64,000 nt of DNA from NCBI RefSeq assembly GCF_044761985.1, contig NZ_JBIWDK010000003.1, forward strand, positions 494,789-558,788, written 5' to 3'. The position numbers and the translations under genes are program-made. How positions within the stretch are numbered: position 1 is the stretch's first letter; the number at the start of each line of letters is the position of its first letter. Source of the DNA: Peribacillus sp044761985 (GTDB lineage: Bacteria > Bacillota > Bacilli > Bacillales > DSM-1321). The notes beneath the pieces were generated by a model. It made no database searches. It was given only the letters and a program-made list of their open reading frames with translations, and had not been told where the DNA came from. Of the stretch, positions 8,012 to 16,460 are shown one piece after another.

Positions 8012-9574
8012 ATGGAAGAACTACATAAAAAGTGGGAAGTGTATTCTCCGGCAACAGGAAAGAAAATAGCGGAACTTGATGAAACCCCACTGGAGTCCAT
8101 TCCTCAATTATATATAAAATCAAGGCAGGCTTTTCTGAATTGGTCTAAACTACCCATCGCCGAACGCTTGAACTATTTAAAGCGCCTTCGTTTTTTGATG
8201 GTGGAAAAGATGGATGAACTAGCAGAAACGATTTCGAAAGATACGGGGAAGGTCAAGATAGAAGCGCTTGTGGCAGATATCATGCCAACGATAGATGCGA
8301 TCAAGCATATTGAAAAACATGCTGCAAAAGCCCTTTCGAGGCAGAAGGCATCAACCCCACTCATGTTAATTGGTAAGAAATCCTATATTGAATATATGCC
8401 ACGTGGGACGGTCCTTGTCATTTCACCTTGGAATTATCCTTTCCAACTGGCGATGGTGCCGATACTGAATGCCTTAATTGGTGGAAATACGGTCATTTCC
8501 AAGCCTTCAGAGGTGACCCCTTTAGTGGGTATAAGCATGGATGACTTGTTTCAAGAAGCTGGATTTCCGGAGGGCGTCATTCAATTTGCCCATGGCGGAA
8601 AAGAGCTAGGGGCGGCATTGACGGAACAAAAACCCGATTATATATTTTTTACCGGCTCTGTAAGGACCGGTAAAATTATCGGTGAAGTGGCGGCTAAACA
8701 ATTAATCCCCACTACGCTCGAACTTGGTGGAAAGGATCCGATGATCGTATTTGGTGATGCCAATTTGGAACGTGCTGTAAATGGGGCACTTTGGGGAGCT
8801 TTTACTAACAGTGGACAGGTGTGCATGAGTGTGGAAAGGGTTTATGTGGAAAGGACCGTTTATAAAGAGTTTCTGTCCTTGCTGAAGGAAAAGACGACTG
8901 CTTTAAGGCAGGGTACACAATTAACGGACGATGTTGGTTCGATGACGTTCCCGGCCCAGCTTGATATCGTTGCAGACCACTTGGATGATGCACTGAATAA
9001 GGGAGCCATCATGGAATCCGGCAGCATTCCGCATGACTGGAAAAAGGGAAGTACTTATTTCATCCCACCGACCATTTTGTCCAATGTCGATCATTCGATG
9101 AAAATCATGAATGAGGAAACATTCGGCCCGGTTCTTCCTGTTGTGCCATTCGATAGTGAAGAAGAGGCGGTTCGTCTTGCGAACGACAGTCAATATGGAC
9201 TTAACTCAAGCGTATGGAGCATGGATGAGGAAAAAGCGAACCGGGTGGCCCGTCAGTTAGTGACAGGAGCGGTGACCATCAATGATGTCTTGATAACCGT
9301 TGCCAATCATGGACTGCCGTTTGGCGGGGCAAAGCAAAGTGGTATTGGCCGTTATCATGGGGAACAGGGAATGCGGATATTCTGCCATGAAAAAGCGATC
9401 ATGCAGGATAAAGGGAAAAAGAATTCGGAAATCCAGTGGTATCCTTATGAAGGGAAATACCCAAGATTTTTATCGCTGTTCCAACATTACTTTTCAGCCA
9501 AGACCAATTGGATCAAATTTGGAAGAGAATATATGGAATTATTAAAGATTTCCAAAGAAAAACGAAAAAAATGA
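8012..9574 (+). CDS. NAD(P)-dependent aldehyde dehydrogenase
   Basis: A 520-residue ALDH-superfamily enzyme oxidising an aldehyde to its carboxylate. The general-base glutamate is Glu237 in LELGGKDP and the nucleophile is Cys271 in NSGQVCMSVE. The NAD-binding FTGSVRTGK loop is at about 213-221, and SPWNYPF (138-144) and EETFGPV are further family markers. It is about 25-40 residues longer than typical soluble ALDHs, with a basic C-terminal tail from about residue 470 that is reminiscent of fatty-aldehyde dehydrogenases, though no clear membrane helix is present. It is the second gene of a unit with the acyl-reductase-like SDR. GGGGAGA lies just before the ATG. Confidence 0.88.
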   Translation: MEELHKKWEVYSPATGKKIAELDETPLESIPQLYIKSRQAFLNWSKLPIAERLNYLKRLRFLMVEKMDELAETISKDTGKVKIEALVADIMPTIDAIKHIEKHAAKALSRQKASTPLMLIGKKSYIEYMPRGTVLVISPWNYPFQLAMVPILNALIGGNTVISKPSEVTPLVGISMDDLFQEAGFPEGVIQFAHGGKELGAALTEQKPDYIFFTGSVRTGKIIGEVAAKQLIPTTLELGGKDPMIVFGDANLERAVNGALWGAFTNSGQVCMSVERVYVERTVYKEFLSLLKEKTTALRQGTQLTDDVGSMTFPAQLDIVADHLDDALNKGAIMESGSIPHDWKKGSTYFIPPTILSNVDHSMKIMNEETFGPVLPVVPFDSEEEAVRLANDSQYGLNSSVWSMDEEKANRVARQLVTGAVTINDVLITVANHGLPFGGAKQSGIGRYHGEQGMRIFCHEKAIMQDKGKKNSEIQWYPYEGKYPRFLSLFQHYFSAKTNWIKFGREYMELLKISKEKRKK

Positions 9575-9603
9575 TTGTTATTTTTGCGGGTAGCACGTAT
9601 ACT
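9575..9603 (+). promoter_or_regulatory. sigma-A promoter upstream of Mn riboswitch
   Basis: TTGTTA at 9575-9580, 17-base spacer, TATACT at 9598-9603, placing the transcription start about 25 bases before the riboswitch aptamer. The -35 element lies right after the ALDH stop codon. Confidence 0.65.
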
Positions 9604-9635
9604 ACTAATATACTTAATAACTGATTTTCCTTTAA

Positions 9636-9765
9636 TCAAAGGGGAGTAGCGTTAGGGTTCGCCCTAAAACAAAGTCGTCATTACGTGAATGGAGACATTC
9701 ATCGGCTTTGTTGACATGATTTCATGTTCAGCAAGACCTTTGCCTATACGGCAGAGGTCTTTTTA
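9636..9765 (+). ncRNA. yybP-ykoY manganese riboswitch with terminator
   Basis: The leader contains AAAGGGGAGTAGC at 9638-9650, the signature of the yybP-ykoY aptamer, then paired segments (GTTAGGG/CCCTAA and AAAGTCG/CGGCTTT), and a closing AGCAAGACC. The 3' part forms AAGACCTTTGCC / GGCAGAGGTCTT plus a T-run at 9760-9765, which is an intrinsic terminator and implies a transcriptional switch. The class senses Mn2+: metal binding favours antitermination and expression of a Mn exporter or TerC-type protein. The downstream gene is a TerC-family membrane protein, the classic target. Boundaries are estimated by eye. Confidence 0.85.
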
Positions 9766-9817
9766 TTTTGCCAAATGCCGATAGGGAGGAAAATACAAAC
9801 TATTGGAGGTAAAATAT

Positions 9818-10582
9818 ATGGAAGTATCATTATTATTGGAATATGGATGGGTCCTTCTTATCTTGGTCGGACTTGAAGGGATACTCGCTGCTGATAATGC
9901 AGTCGTCATGGCTGTCATGGTTAAGCATTTACCAAAAGATCAACAACGGAAAGCTTTGTTTTATGGATTGTTAGGAGCTTTTGTTTTCCGTTTTGCAAGT
10001 TTATTCCTGATTTCTTTCCTTGTCGACGTATGGCAAGTTCAAGCACTCGGTGCGCTTTACCTTCTCTTCATCGCTTTTCAGCATCTTTATAAGAAATATG
10101 CTGGTAAAGGCGAGGCTGAAGTCAAGAAACCTAAGAAACAATCCGGCTTCTGGATGACCGTCGTCAAAGTAGAAGTAGCGGATATTGCATTTGCCATTGA
10201 TTCGATGCTGGCAGCCGTTGCATTAGCTGTTACACTTCCTGCTACAGGCTGGATGAAGGTCGGTGGAATTGACGGAGGACAATTTGCTGTCATGTTCCTC
10301 GGCGGGATGATAGGCTTGGTCATCATGCGTTTTGCAGCTAATGGATTCGTGAAGTTGCTTCATCAGCGTCCATCGCTTGAAACTGCAGCCTTCTTGATTG
10401 TAGGTTGGGTAGGGGTTAAATTGGCCGTCTACACGCTAGCTCATCCTTCCCTCGGCGTCTTAGAACAGCATTTCCCTGAATCAACCCTTTGGAAGTCAAT
10501 TTTCTGGGTTGTATTAGTTGGAATCGCGGTTGGTGCTTGGGTCATTTCGAGTAAAAAAGAGAAACAAATTCAAGAAGTATAA
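9818..10582 (+). CDS. ykoY: TerC-family membrane protein (YkoY/MeeY-like)
   Basis: A 254-residue integral membrane protein with about seven hydrophobic segments and the TerC acidic motifs EGILAADNAVVM (near the N-terminus) and VEVADIAFAIDSMLA (mid-protein), which supply membrane-buried carboxylates for metal binding. TerC proteins are implicated in Mn2+ export and metalation of secreted enzymes. The ATG at 9818 is preceded by TTGGAGGT seven bases upstream; the open frame could begin at a TTG at 9803, but that codon is part of the ribosome site. The yybP-ykoY riboswitch immediately upstream should couple expression to cytosolic Mn. The position directly before sigI matches B. subtilis ykoY. 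Confidence 0.88.
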   Translation: MEVSLLLEYGWVLLILVGLEGILAADNAVVMAVMVKHLPKDQQRKALFYGLLGAFVFRFASLFLISFLVDVWQVQALGALYLLFIAFQHLYKKYAGKGEAEVKKPKKQSGFWMTVVKVEVADIAFAIDSMLAAVALAVTLPATGWMKVGGIDGGQFAVMFLGGMIGLVIMRFAANGFVKLLHQRPSLETAAFLIVGWVGVKLAVYTLAHPSLGVLEQHFPESTLWKSIFWVVLVGIAVGAWVISSKKEKQIQEV

Positions 10583-10620
10583 AAAATGTCAGGCGTGAAA
10601 GTCACGCCTGACATTTTTTT
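10583..10620 (+). terminator. terminator of terC-family gene
   Basis: Perfect stem ATGTCAGGCGTGA / TCACGCCTGACAT with a three-base loop, followed by T7, beginning at the stop codon. The stretch 10621-10954 up to sigI is AT-rich; I see no confident promoter and no gene in it. Confidence 0.9.
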
Positions 10621-10954
10621 GTGCAATGAAAATTAATCATTTTGTGGAAAATGACCGCGTTACCCACAAAAAAATAATCCTATTTTCGAAATTTATGCTT
10701 AAGAGTCAAATATTAAATTAAAGTAATAAAAATGACAAATGTCCTATGAAACCATTAGAAAACTTCGATTTTTTTATTGAACTGTAACTTTAATGTAATA
10801 AACGAGAAAAAACTAAGCATTTTATCATGTTATATCGAAAATTTAATCTGTGATTTTCGGAAAATAGGTCTTTTGGAACTGTCATTTAGGCTTGCTCCCC
10901 TTAAGATTAAGATGTTGATGCATTATTTTGCATCAATAGGAGCGAGGTGAACAA

Positions 10955-11698
10955 ATGCTTGGTTTGTTGTTTACAGCATTCAAAAAAAAGCGTTCTTTAG
11001 AATCGACCGTCTTGAAAATTCAACAAGGCGATTTAAGCCTTCGAAATGATACCATAGAATCATTCAAGCCTTTTATAGCTAAAACCGTCTCATCCGTTTG
11101 CAGACGTTACATATATGAAACAGATGATGAATTCAGTATTGGATTGATTGCATTTAATGAAGCAATCGATAAATATTCTCCTGAAAAAGGAAGTTCGTTA
11201 CTGGCATTTGCAGAAACCCTTGTTAAAAGGAGGGTTATTGACTATTTGCGGAGCCAGTCAAGACGTAAAGAAATGACTGTGGATCTTGCAGTGGACGAAG
11301 AAAATAACCAAAACCAAAGTTATTTCGATGATAAAAATTCCATACAAGAATATGAAAAGCAATTGGAATCAGAAAAAAGAAGTGAAGAAATTCATCTTTA
11401 CATAAATGAATTAAAAGATTTTGGTCTGTCGTTTGACGATCTTGTCGAAGTTTCTCCGAAACATGCTGATGCTAGGAAAGGAGCAATCATGATAGCTAAA
11501 ATGCTAATGGAAGATGACGAGTTAAAAGAAATCCTGTTTACCAAGAAACGTCTTCCTGTTAAGCAGCTAGAGGGTAGGGTGGAAGTGAGTCGAAAAACAA
11601 TTGAACGGAACCGAAAGTATATCATTGCTGTGGCCATAATACTGAATGGGGATTTCCTGTACTTGAACGAGTATATTAAAGGGGTGATTAATGGATGA
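10955..11698 (+). CDS. sigI: RNA polymerase sigma factor SigI
   Basis: A 247-residue sigma-70 family factor of the SigI class, which controls heat or cell-wall stress responses in Bacillus and cellulosome genes in clostridia. Region 2 contains YIYETDDEFSIGLIAFNEAIDKY followed by AFAETLVKRRVIDYLRSQSRRKE; the C-terminal domain holds LEGRVEVSRKTIERNRKYIIA, a helix-turn-helix. Its stop overlaps the rsgI start by four bases (ATGA), the standard translationally coupled sigI-rsgI pair. GCGAGGTGA precedes the ATG. SigI probably activates its own operon, but I cannot confidently point to the sigma-I promoter. Confidence 0.93.
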   Translation: MLGLLFTAFKKKRSLESTVLKIQQGDLSLRNDTIESFKPFIAKTVSSVCRRYIYETDDEFSIGLIAFNEAIDKYSPEKGSSLLAFAETLVKRRVIDYLRSQSRRKEMTVDLAVDEENNQNQSYFDDKNSIQEYEKQLESEKRSEEIHLYINELKDFGLSFDDLVEVSPKHADARKGAIMIAKMLMEDDELKEILFTKKRLPVKQLEGRVEVSRKTIERNRKYIIAVAIILNGDFLYLNEYIKGVING

Positions 11699-13077
11699 AA
11701 AAAGGAGTTGTTCTTTCTATAAATAAACGTTTTGTCACTCTTTTAACCCCTGAAGGCGAGTTCTTAAAAACTAAAAGGAAAGCCCGGCCCTATAAAGTAG
11801 GAGAGGAAATTACCTTTTCGACTGTTAAACCATCGTTTAATTTTTCTTTTTCCACCTTTCATTTTTCAGCAAAGAAAACCGTCGTGCTCAGCTTGACATC
11901 CAGTTTTCTTATTCTCATTTCCCTCCTTCCGTCATTGTTTTCTGACCATGTCTCGGCTTATATGACGATCGATGTGAACCCAAGTATTGAATTGGAACTT
12001 AATGATGAACTGGAGGTTCTCAAGCTCACTGGACTTAATGGAGATGGGAAGTTGGTGATTAGGGAAATTTCAAACTGGAAAGGCAAGAATGTTAAAACGG
12101 TCACGAATCGTATCGTGAAGACCACAAAACAACTTGGTTATTTGAAAGGGAAAAAACAAATTGTGGTTTCAACAACTTTATTGGATGAGAATAAAGAACT
12201 GGATAAGAACCTAAAATCAGAAATTAATAAAATCTCAACTCAGGATAATATCGCCCAAACAAAGCTGAAAGTTATCCCAGCAACAGAAAGTGACCGCAAA
12301 CACGCAAGGGAGCAGGGGATTTCTACCGGAAAATATGTGGAAAAGAAGCTCGAGGAAAAGGAGAAGGAAAAAGGGGACACAAGGAAACCGGTACAGGGAA
12401 GTAACGCGAATCATTCAAGACACAGTGAAAATAATAGTAGCAAACGTGAATTACATAAAAAAGAAGCCGGAACAATACCTGAAAAAAATAAAGAGCTCGA
12501 GCAAAAGGAAAAAGCGGTAAAATCTTTAAGGGCTTCAGTAGAAGAGTCAACCAGAAAAAAGGAAGAATCGCCTCAGAAAAAACAAAAGGTGAATAATCCT
12601 AAAGTAAAAGCACCAAAGCAGGAGCCATCAAAGCCAAAGCCACAAAAGGAAAAAGCGTCAAGGCCACAGCCACAAAAGGAAAAAGCACCAAAGCCAAAGT
12701 CACAAAAGGTGAAAGCACCAAAGCCACAGCCGCAAAAGGAAAAGGCAGCAAAGCCACAGCCACAAAAGGAAAAAGCACCAAAGCCACAGCCGCAAAAGGA
12801 AAAGGCAGCAAAGCCAAAGCCACAAAAGGTGAAAGCACCAAAGCCACAGCCGCAAAAGGAAAAGGCAGCAAAGCCAAAGCCACAAAAGGTGAAAGCACCA
12901 AAGCCACAGCCGCAAAAGGAAAAAGCGCAAAAGCCACAGCCGCAAAAGGAAAAGGCGTCAAGGCAGCAACTGCCAAAGGAAAAAGCACCGAAACAACCAC
13001 CCCATAAAGAAAAAGCAACAAAACAAAATAGTGAACATTCCCCTAAGAAAAATGAAATCGATTTTCACCATAAATAG
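11695..13077 (+). CDS. rsgI: anti-sigma factor RsgI with decapeptide repeat tail
   Basis: A 460-residue membrane anti-sigma factor for SigI. Residues 1-55 form the cytoplasmic RsgI N-terminal domain (GVVLSINKRFVTLLTPEGEF) that binds SigI. One transmembrane helix lies at about 62-82, followed by the extracytoplasmic region (AYMTIDVNPSIELELN, 88-103) and a conserved globular part to about 215. A long Lys/Glu-rich charged region follows, and residues 313-442 are 13 tandem decapeptides of consensus KPQPQKEKAP. Such a Pro/Lys-rich extracellular arm would be extended and could reach into or bind anionic wall polymers; that is inference. Translationally coupled to sigI by an ATGA overlap. The repeat tail is longer and more regular than I expect for B. 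subtilis RsgI. Confidence 0.9.
   Translation: MKKGVVLSINKRFVTLLTPEGEFLKTKRKARPYKVGEEITFSTVKPSFNFSFSTFHFSAKKTVVLSLTSSFLILISLLPSLFSDHVSAYMTIDVNPSIELELNDELEVLKLTGLNGDGKLVIREISNWKGKNVKTVTNRIVKTTKQLGYLKGKKQIVVSTTLLDENKELDKNLKSEINKISTQDNIAQTKLKVIPATESDRKHAREQGISTGKYVEKKLEEKEKEKGDTRKPVQGSNANHSRHSENNSSKRELHKKEAGTIPEKNKELEQKEKAVKSLRASVEESTRKKEESPQKKQKVNNPKVKAPKQEPSKPKPQKEKASRPQPQKEKAPKPKSQKVKAPKPQPQKEKAAKPQPQKEKAPKPQPQKEKAAKPKPQKVKAPKPQPQKEKAAKPKPQKVKAPKPQPQKEKAQKPQPQKEKASRQQLPKEKAPKQPPHKEKATKQNSEHSPKKNEIDFHHK
12631..13020 (+). repeat. 30-bp tandem repeats in rsgI (13 units)
   Basis: Thirteen in-frame 30-base units encode decapeptides. Units alternate KPQPQKEKA and KPKPQKVKA types, giving a 60-base higher-order period. 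The block 12781-12840 is identical to 12841-12900, and 12721-12750 repeats the same first half, indicating recent slippage or unequal exchange. The last three units are diverged. Confidence 0.95.
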
Positions 13078-13078
13078 A

Positions 13079-13105
13079 GCCCAGCTAATAGCTGGGCCCT
13101 TATCC
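13079..13105. terminator. hairpin between rsgI and the SASP gene
   Basis: Perfect GCCCAGCT / AGCTGGGC stem with a three-base loop between two converging genes. T-tracts are only moderate on either side (CCTTATCC right, TCTATTTAT on the minus strand), so it is likely a weak bidirectional terminator. Confidence 0.6.
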
Positions 13106-13125
13106 ATTATATTCAGTTAGGTTAA

Positions 13126-13323
13126 TTATTGACCTTTAAGCTGAGATTGTGCCTGCTGGACAAGTCGTTTTGTGATTTCTCCACCAACCGAACCATTTGC
13201 TCGGGCTGATGTATCTGAACCCAATTGAACACCGAATTCTGAAGCAATTTCATATTTAATTTGATCTAAGGCCTGTTCAATTCCAGGCACAAGAAGTTTA
13301 TTGCTGCTACTATTATTAGCCAT
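13126..13323 (-). CDS. sspD: alpha/beta-type small acid-soluble spore protein
   Basis: A 65-residue protein of the alpha/beta-type SASP family that coats spore DNA and protects it from UV and heat. It carries the germination-protease site EIASEFGV (residues 25-32) and the conserved segments LDQIKYEIA and ANGSVGGEITKRLV, which contact DNA. A strong GGGGGAA ribosome site precedes the ATG, with a forespore-type promoter further upstream. B. subtilis has sspD at the same place, next to rsgI, so the symbol is given on position; other alpha/beta SASP names would fit the sequence equally well. Confidence 0.93.
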   Translation of the reverse strand: MANNSSSNKLLVPGIEQALDQIKYEIASEFGVQLGSDTSARANGSVGGEITKRLVQQAQSQLKGQ

Positions 13324-13366
13324 TTTATTTTCCCCCTTATTGGTTCAGCGGTTTTTCCGCTGTAAT

Positions 13367-13398
13367 TATAGTATGAGTAAAACGGTTGTTTTTACTTA
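13367..13398 (-). promoter_or_regulatory. sigma-G-type forespore promoter for the SASP gene
   Basis: On the minus strand: TAAGTA (four of six matches to TGAATA) at 13398-13393, a 17-base spacer, then CATACTATA at 13375-13367, matching the sigma-G -10 CATACTA. It sits about 45 bases before the SASP start codon, as expected for a late forespore gene. Confidence 0.65.
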
Positions 13399-13549
13399 TA
13401 GGACGGATGTCAAATTTATTGGTAAACCTACCTTATTGTTGTAAGTAAGTCAGTTCCTAAAAGGTAATGGAAAAATCATCGAAAAAAGAGTACACTAAGA
13501 TAGATTTTGTAACAATCATCGATTACGTAGAGTAAGAAAGGAAAACTGC

Positions 13550-14902
13550 ATGGTTGCTATTAAAAAGCTATTATCAAAATTAACGCCAGCCCAACTTATC
13601 GTTGGTTATTACTTTATGGCCGTCAGTGTTTCTACAATACTGCTTAGTTTGCCAGTTGCTCTAAAACCTGGAGTGAGATGGGGATTCATGGATGCACTTT
13701 TCACTGCGGTTAGCGCAGTAAGTGTGACAGGATTAACCGTAGTCAATACAGCTGAGGTATTCAGTAACACGGGCTATTTCATCTTAATGTTCGTTCTCCA
13801 ATTTGGCGGAATTGGCATAATGACACTTGGAACTTTTTTTTGGTTGATTTTAGGCAAGAAAATTGGGATCAAAGAAAGACAGCTGATCATGACTGACCAG
13901 AATCAGACTAATCTTTCGGGTCTTGTTAAGTTATTGATTCAAATTATAAAGATTTTTGTCGTAATTGAATTAATTGGAGCTCTTATTTTAGGTGTTTACT
14001 TCCTGAATTATTATCCAGATTGGAAGTCAGCCTTGGTCAATGGACTCTTTTTAGCGGTCAGTTCCACTACAAATGCTGGTTTTGATATTAGTGGTGTTTC
14101 CATGATCCCTTTCAAAAGCGATTATTTCGTCCAATTTATCACGATTATCCTCCTGATTCTGGGGGCAATCGGATTTCCGGTCTTAATCGAATTAAAAGAG
14201 TTTTTGTCGAATAGTTCGCGTAGTTATAAGTTTCACTTTTCCTTGTTTACAAAGCTCACCTCGGTGACTTTTTTTGGTCTTATCATTGGAGGAAGCATCC
14301 TTATCTATCTCCTTGAAATCAAGGGCTTTTTTCACGGGAAAAGCTGGCATGAATCACTTTTCTACTCATTATTCATGTCGTCGAATACGAGAAGTGGTGG
14401 CCTTTCCACGATGATTGTTAGCGAGTTTTCGGAACCGACCTTATTACTGATGAGCATTCTAATGTTTATTGGAGCATCGCCTAGTTCTGTAGGTGGTGGC
14501 ATACGGACGACGACCCTTGCTATCATGATTCTCTTTTTGTGGAACTTCATGCGGGGGAGAAAGTCCATTAAAGTATTCAAAAGGGAAGTGCATCCTGATG
14601 ATACCCGAAAAGCAACGGCTGTCATGATAATGGGTTCCTTGCTATGTATCCTGGCGATTTTCGTTTTGACTATAAGCGAGAACTTCACTTTGATGCAGAT
14701 CATTTTTGAAGTTTGTTCCGCTTTCGGTTCAGTAGGTCTTTCGATGGGCATTACTCCGGAATTGAGTAATGTGGGCAAAGTTGTCATTATGATAATTATG
14801 TTTATTGGTCGGGTTGGAATTACCTCCTTCCTCTATATCATCGGTCATAAAGAAGTTACAGAGAACTACCATTATCCTAAAGAGCGTGTCATAATTGGCT
14901 GA
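13550..14902 (+). CDS. ktrD: KtrD/KtrB-type K+ channel subunit
   Basis: A 450-residue membrane subunit of a Ktr/Trk potassium uptake system, with the four loop-helix repeats of the family. Selectivity-filter-like glycines occur in VSVTGLTVV, STTNAGFD, SNTRSGGLS and FGSVGLSMG. It forms a dimeric K+ (or Na+/K+) pathway gated by a cytoplasmic RCK-domain partner (KtrC or KtrA). No such partner gene is adjacent, which fits KtrD, encoded alone near sigI-rsgI in B. subtilis, rather than KtrB, paired with ktrA. The ATG at 13550 follows GAAAGGA. A terminator closes the unit. Confidence 0.88.
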   Translation: MVAIKKLLSKLTPAQLIVGYYFMAVSVSTILLSLPVALKPGVRWGFMDALFTAVSAVSVTGLTVVNTAEVFSNTGYFILMFVLQFGGIGIMTLGTFFWLILGKKIGIKERQLIMTDQNQTNLSGLVKLLIQIIKIFVVIELIGALILGVYFLNYYPDWKSALVNGLFLAVSSTTNAGFDISGVSMIPFKSDYFVQFITIILLILGAIGFPVLIELKEFLSNSSRSYKFHFSLFTKLTSVTFFGLIIGGSILIYLLEIKGFFHGKSWHESLFYSLFMSSNTRSGGLSTMIVSEFSEPTLLLMSILMFIGASPSSVGGGIRTTTLAIMILFLWNFMRGRKSIKVFKREVHPDDTRKATAVMIMGSLLCILAIFVLTISENFTLMQIIFEVCSAFGSVGLSMGITPELSNVGKVVIMIIMFIGRVGITSFLYIIGHKEVTENYHYPKERVIIG

Positions 14903-14921
14903 TTATTAAATAATAAAGATG

Positions 14922-14950
14922 AACCTTTCCGTTATTGGAGAGGTTTTTTT
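14922..14950 (+). terminator. terminator of ktrD
   Basis: AACCTTTCC / GGAGAGGTT hairpin with a six-base loop (one mismatch or wobble), then T7. Confidence 0.75.
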
Positions 14951-15073
14951 GGTTAATAGCAGGAATTGCAGATATTTTATGGAATTTTACTTTAAAGAGA
15001 TTGTTTACCATATATAACCAAATCCAGAGCGAATCGGACAAAAAATTTTATTGTTAGTATGGGAGGTGTAAGA

Positions 15074-16411
15074 TTGAATACCTATGTTGGCAGACTGGTT
15101 GTCCCCACCCTATTTTCCGCATTGCAACTACCCTATATAGTTTGGCTTTACGCCGAGTCACGGAAAGTCCCTGTAGTAGGAATATTCTATCTTGCCATTA
15201 TTGCTGCCGTTGCATGGTTGTTAGGAGCCGTCTATGATAAAAAACAAAGGATCATTGAATTATTGAAAGATAGCGAAGGACGTTATCGCATTATTTCTAA
15301 ATCCTCTAAAGAGTTGCTTAACAGCTTCAACGAAGTGATTTTTAAAACGGATGAAAAAGGGAAATGGCAATATTTGAATCCAGCATGGAAAATGATGAGC
15401 GGAAGGACTGTCAATGAATCACTGGGTCTCCATTTTTCAAAAGAAATAGATAAGACATCTTATCATCGCATTTTGAAAGCGTTTGCAAATTCCTTCCGTG
15501 AAGGAAAGCGATATTTCCGTGTCGACATTAAAATGAAGAATCGAAATAATGAAGGGTCTTGGGTAGAAGCGTTCGTTAAATTAGTCTATGACGACGGTGG
15601 TGAATTCATTGGGACGGCGGGCATATTATCGGAAATCAATGAAAGGAAACATGCAGAAGAAAAACTTGTAAGCCTGAATGAACATTTAGCCATTACCTCC
15701 AGCAAGTTATCCACAGCTGCCCAACTTGCAGCTGGTATTGCCCATGAAGTCCGAAATCCTATGACTTCCATCTTGGGGTTTGTAAAATTAATCAAAGATG
15801 GGTCTGAAAACAAACAGGAATATTATGATATCATTTTCTCGGAAATTAGCCGAATCGAGCAAATCCTCAATGAATTATTGTTACTTTCGAAGCCTAGTAA
15901 AACTGAATTTTCGGAAAAAAATCTAATCGGTATTTGCAATCATGTTTTAACGTTGTTGGAGACAAATGCTGTTCTTAATAATATCCAAATTCATAAAAAC
16001 TTTGATGAAGACCCGATTTTAATTTACTGTGATGAAAATCAAATCAAGCAGGTACTAATTAACCTTATAAAAAATGCGATTGAGTCCATGGCGAATGGTG
16101 GTAACATTTTTGTCAATATTCAAGAAAAGGATCACGAGGTTTCAATAGGCATATTGGACGAAGGGGAGGGAATACCAGAACACTCGATTCAAAAAATTGG
16201 CGAACCATTCTTCACGACGAAATCGTCAGGTACGGGGTTAGGTCTTTCTGTATGTTTCAAGATCATTGAAAATCATGGGGGAAAAGTGTTCATAACAAGT
16301 GAGAGAGCAAAAGGAACGAAAATTGTTTGTATCTTTCCTACCTGCAAAACCAGTGAAAAAAAGGAGGTACCTTTTAAAATAATGAATCAATTTTCAGAAA
16401 ATAAAATTTAA
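15074..16411 (+). CDS. PAS-domain sensor histidine kinase
   Basis: A sporulation-kinase-like sensor of 445 residues. Two transmembrane helices near the N-terminus (about residues 8-27 and 34-53, with a short loop between) precede a PAS domain (about 75-195), a HisKA dimerisation helix with His224 in GIAHEVRNPM, and an HATPase domain with N-box NLIKNAIESM, G1 DEGEGIPE, F-box EPFFTTK and G2 GTGLGLSV. No response regulator is adjacent, as is usual for kinases feeding the Spo0F phosphorelay. The start is placed at the TTG at 15074 because GGGAGGTG lies five bases upstream; an ATG at 15059 has no ribosome site. The signal sensed is unknown. Confidence 0.87.
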   Translation: MNTYVGRLVVPTLFSALQLPYIVWLYAESRKVPVVGIFYLAIIAAVAWLLGAVYDKKQRIIELLKDSEGRYRIISKSSKELLNSFNEVIFKTDEKGKWQYLNPAWKMMSGRTVNESLGLHFSKEIDKTSYHRILKAFANSFREGKRYFRVDIKMKNRNNEGSWVEAFVKLVYDDGGEFIGTAGILSEINERKHAEEKLVSLNEHLAITSSKLSTAAQLAAGIAHEVRNPMTSILGFVKLIKDGSENKQEYYDIIFSEISRIEQILNELLLLSKPSKTEFSEKNLIGICNHVLTLLETNAVLNNIQIHKNFDEDPILIYCDENQIKQVLINLIKNAIESMANGGNIFVNIQEKDHEVSIGILDEGEGIPEHSIQKIGEPFFTTKSSGTGLGLSVCFKIIENHGGKVFITSERAKGTKIVCIFPTCKTSEKKEVPFKIMNQFSENKI

Positions 16412-16414
16412 TTA

Positions 16415-16444
16415 TTGAAAATATTGTAAAAATAATAATATAAT
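16415..16444 (+). promoter_or_regulatory. sigma-A promoter of acyl-CoA catabolic cluster
   Basis: TTGAAA at 16415-16420, an 18-base spacer and a perfect TATAAT at 16439-16444, about 50 bases before the acyl-CoA dehydrogenase. It overlaps the extreme end of the histidine kinase unit, so the cluster has its own promoter. Confidence 0.7.
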
Positions 16445-16460
16445 GGAAAAGAATGAACAT

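Noticed and set aside
12631..13020. Regular repeats that might suggest a CRISPR array
   Set aside because: Units are contiguous, in frame with a coding gene, with no unique spacers and no cas genes.
12599..13021. Long minus-strand open frames opposite the rsgI repeats (140 and 81 residues)
   Set aside because: They are mirror images of the 30-base tandem repeats (Leu/Phe/Val-rich translation); no ribosome site; the plus-strand rsgI frame explains the sequence.
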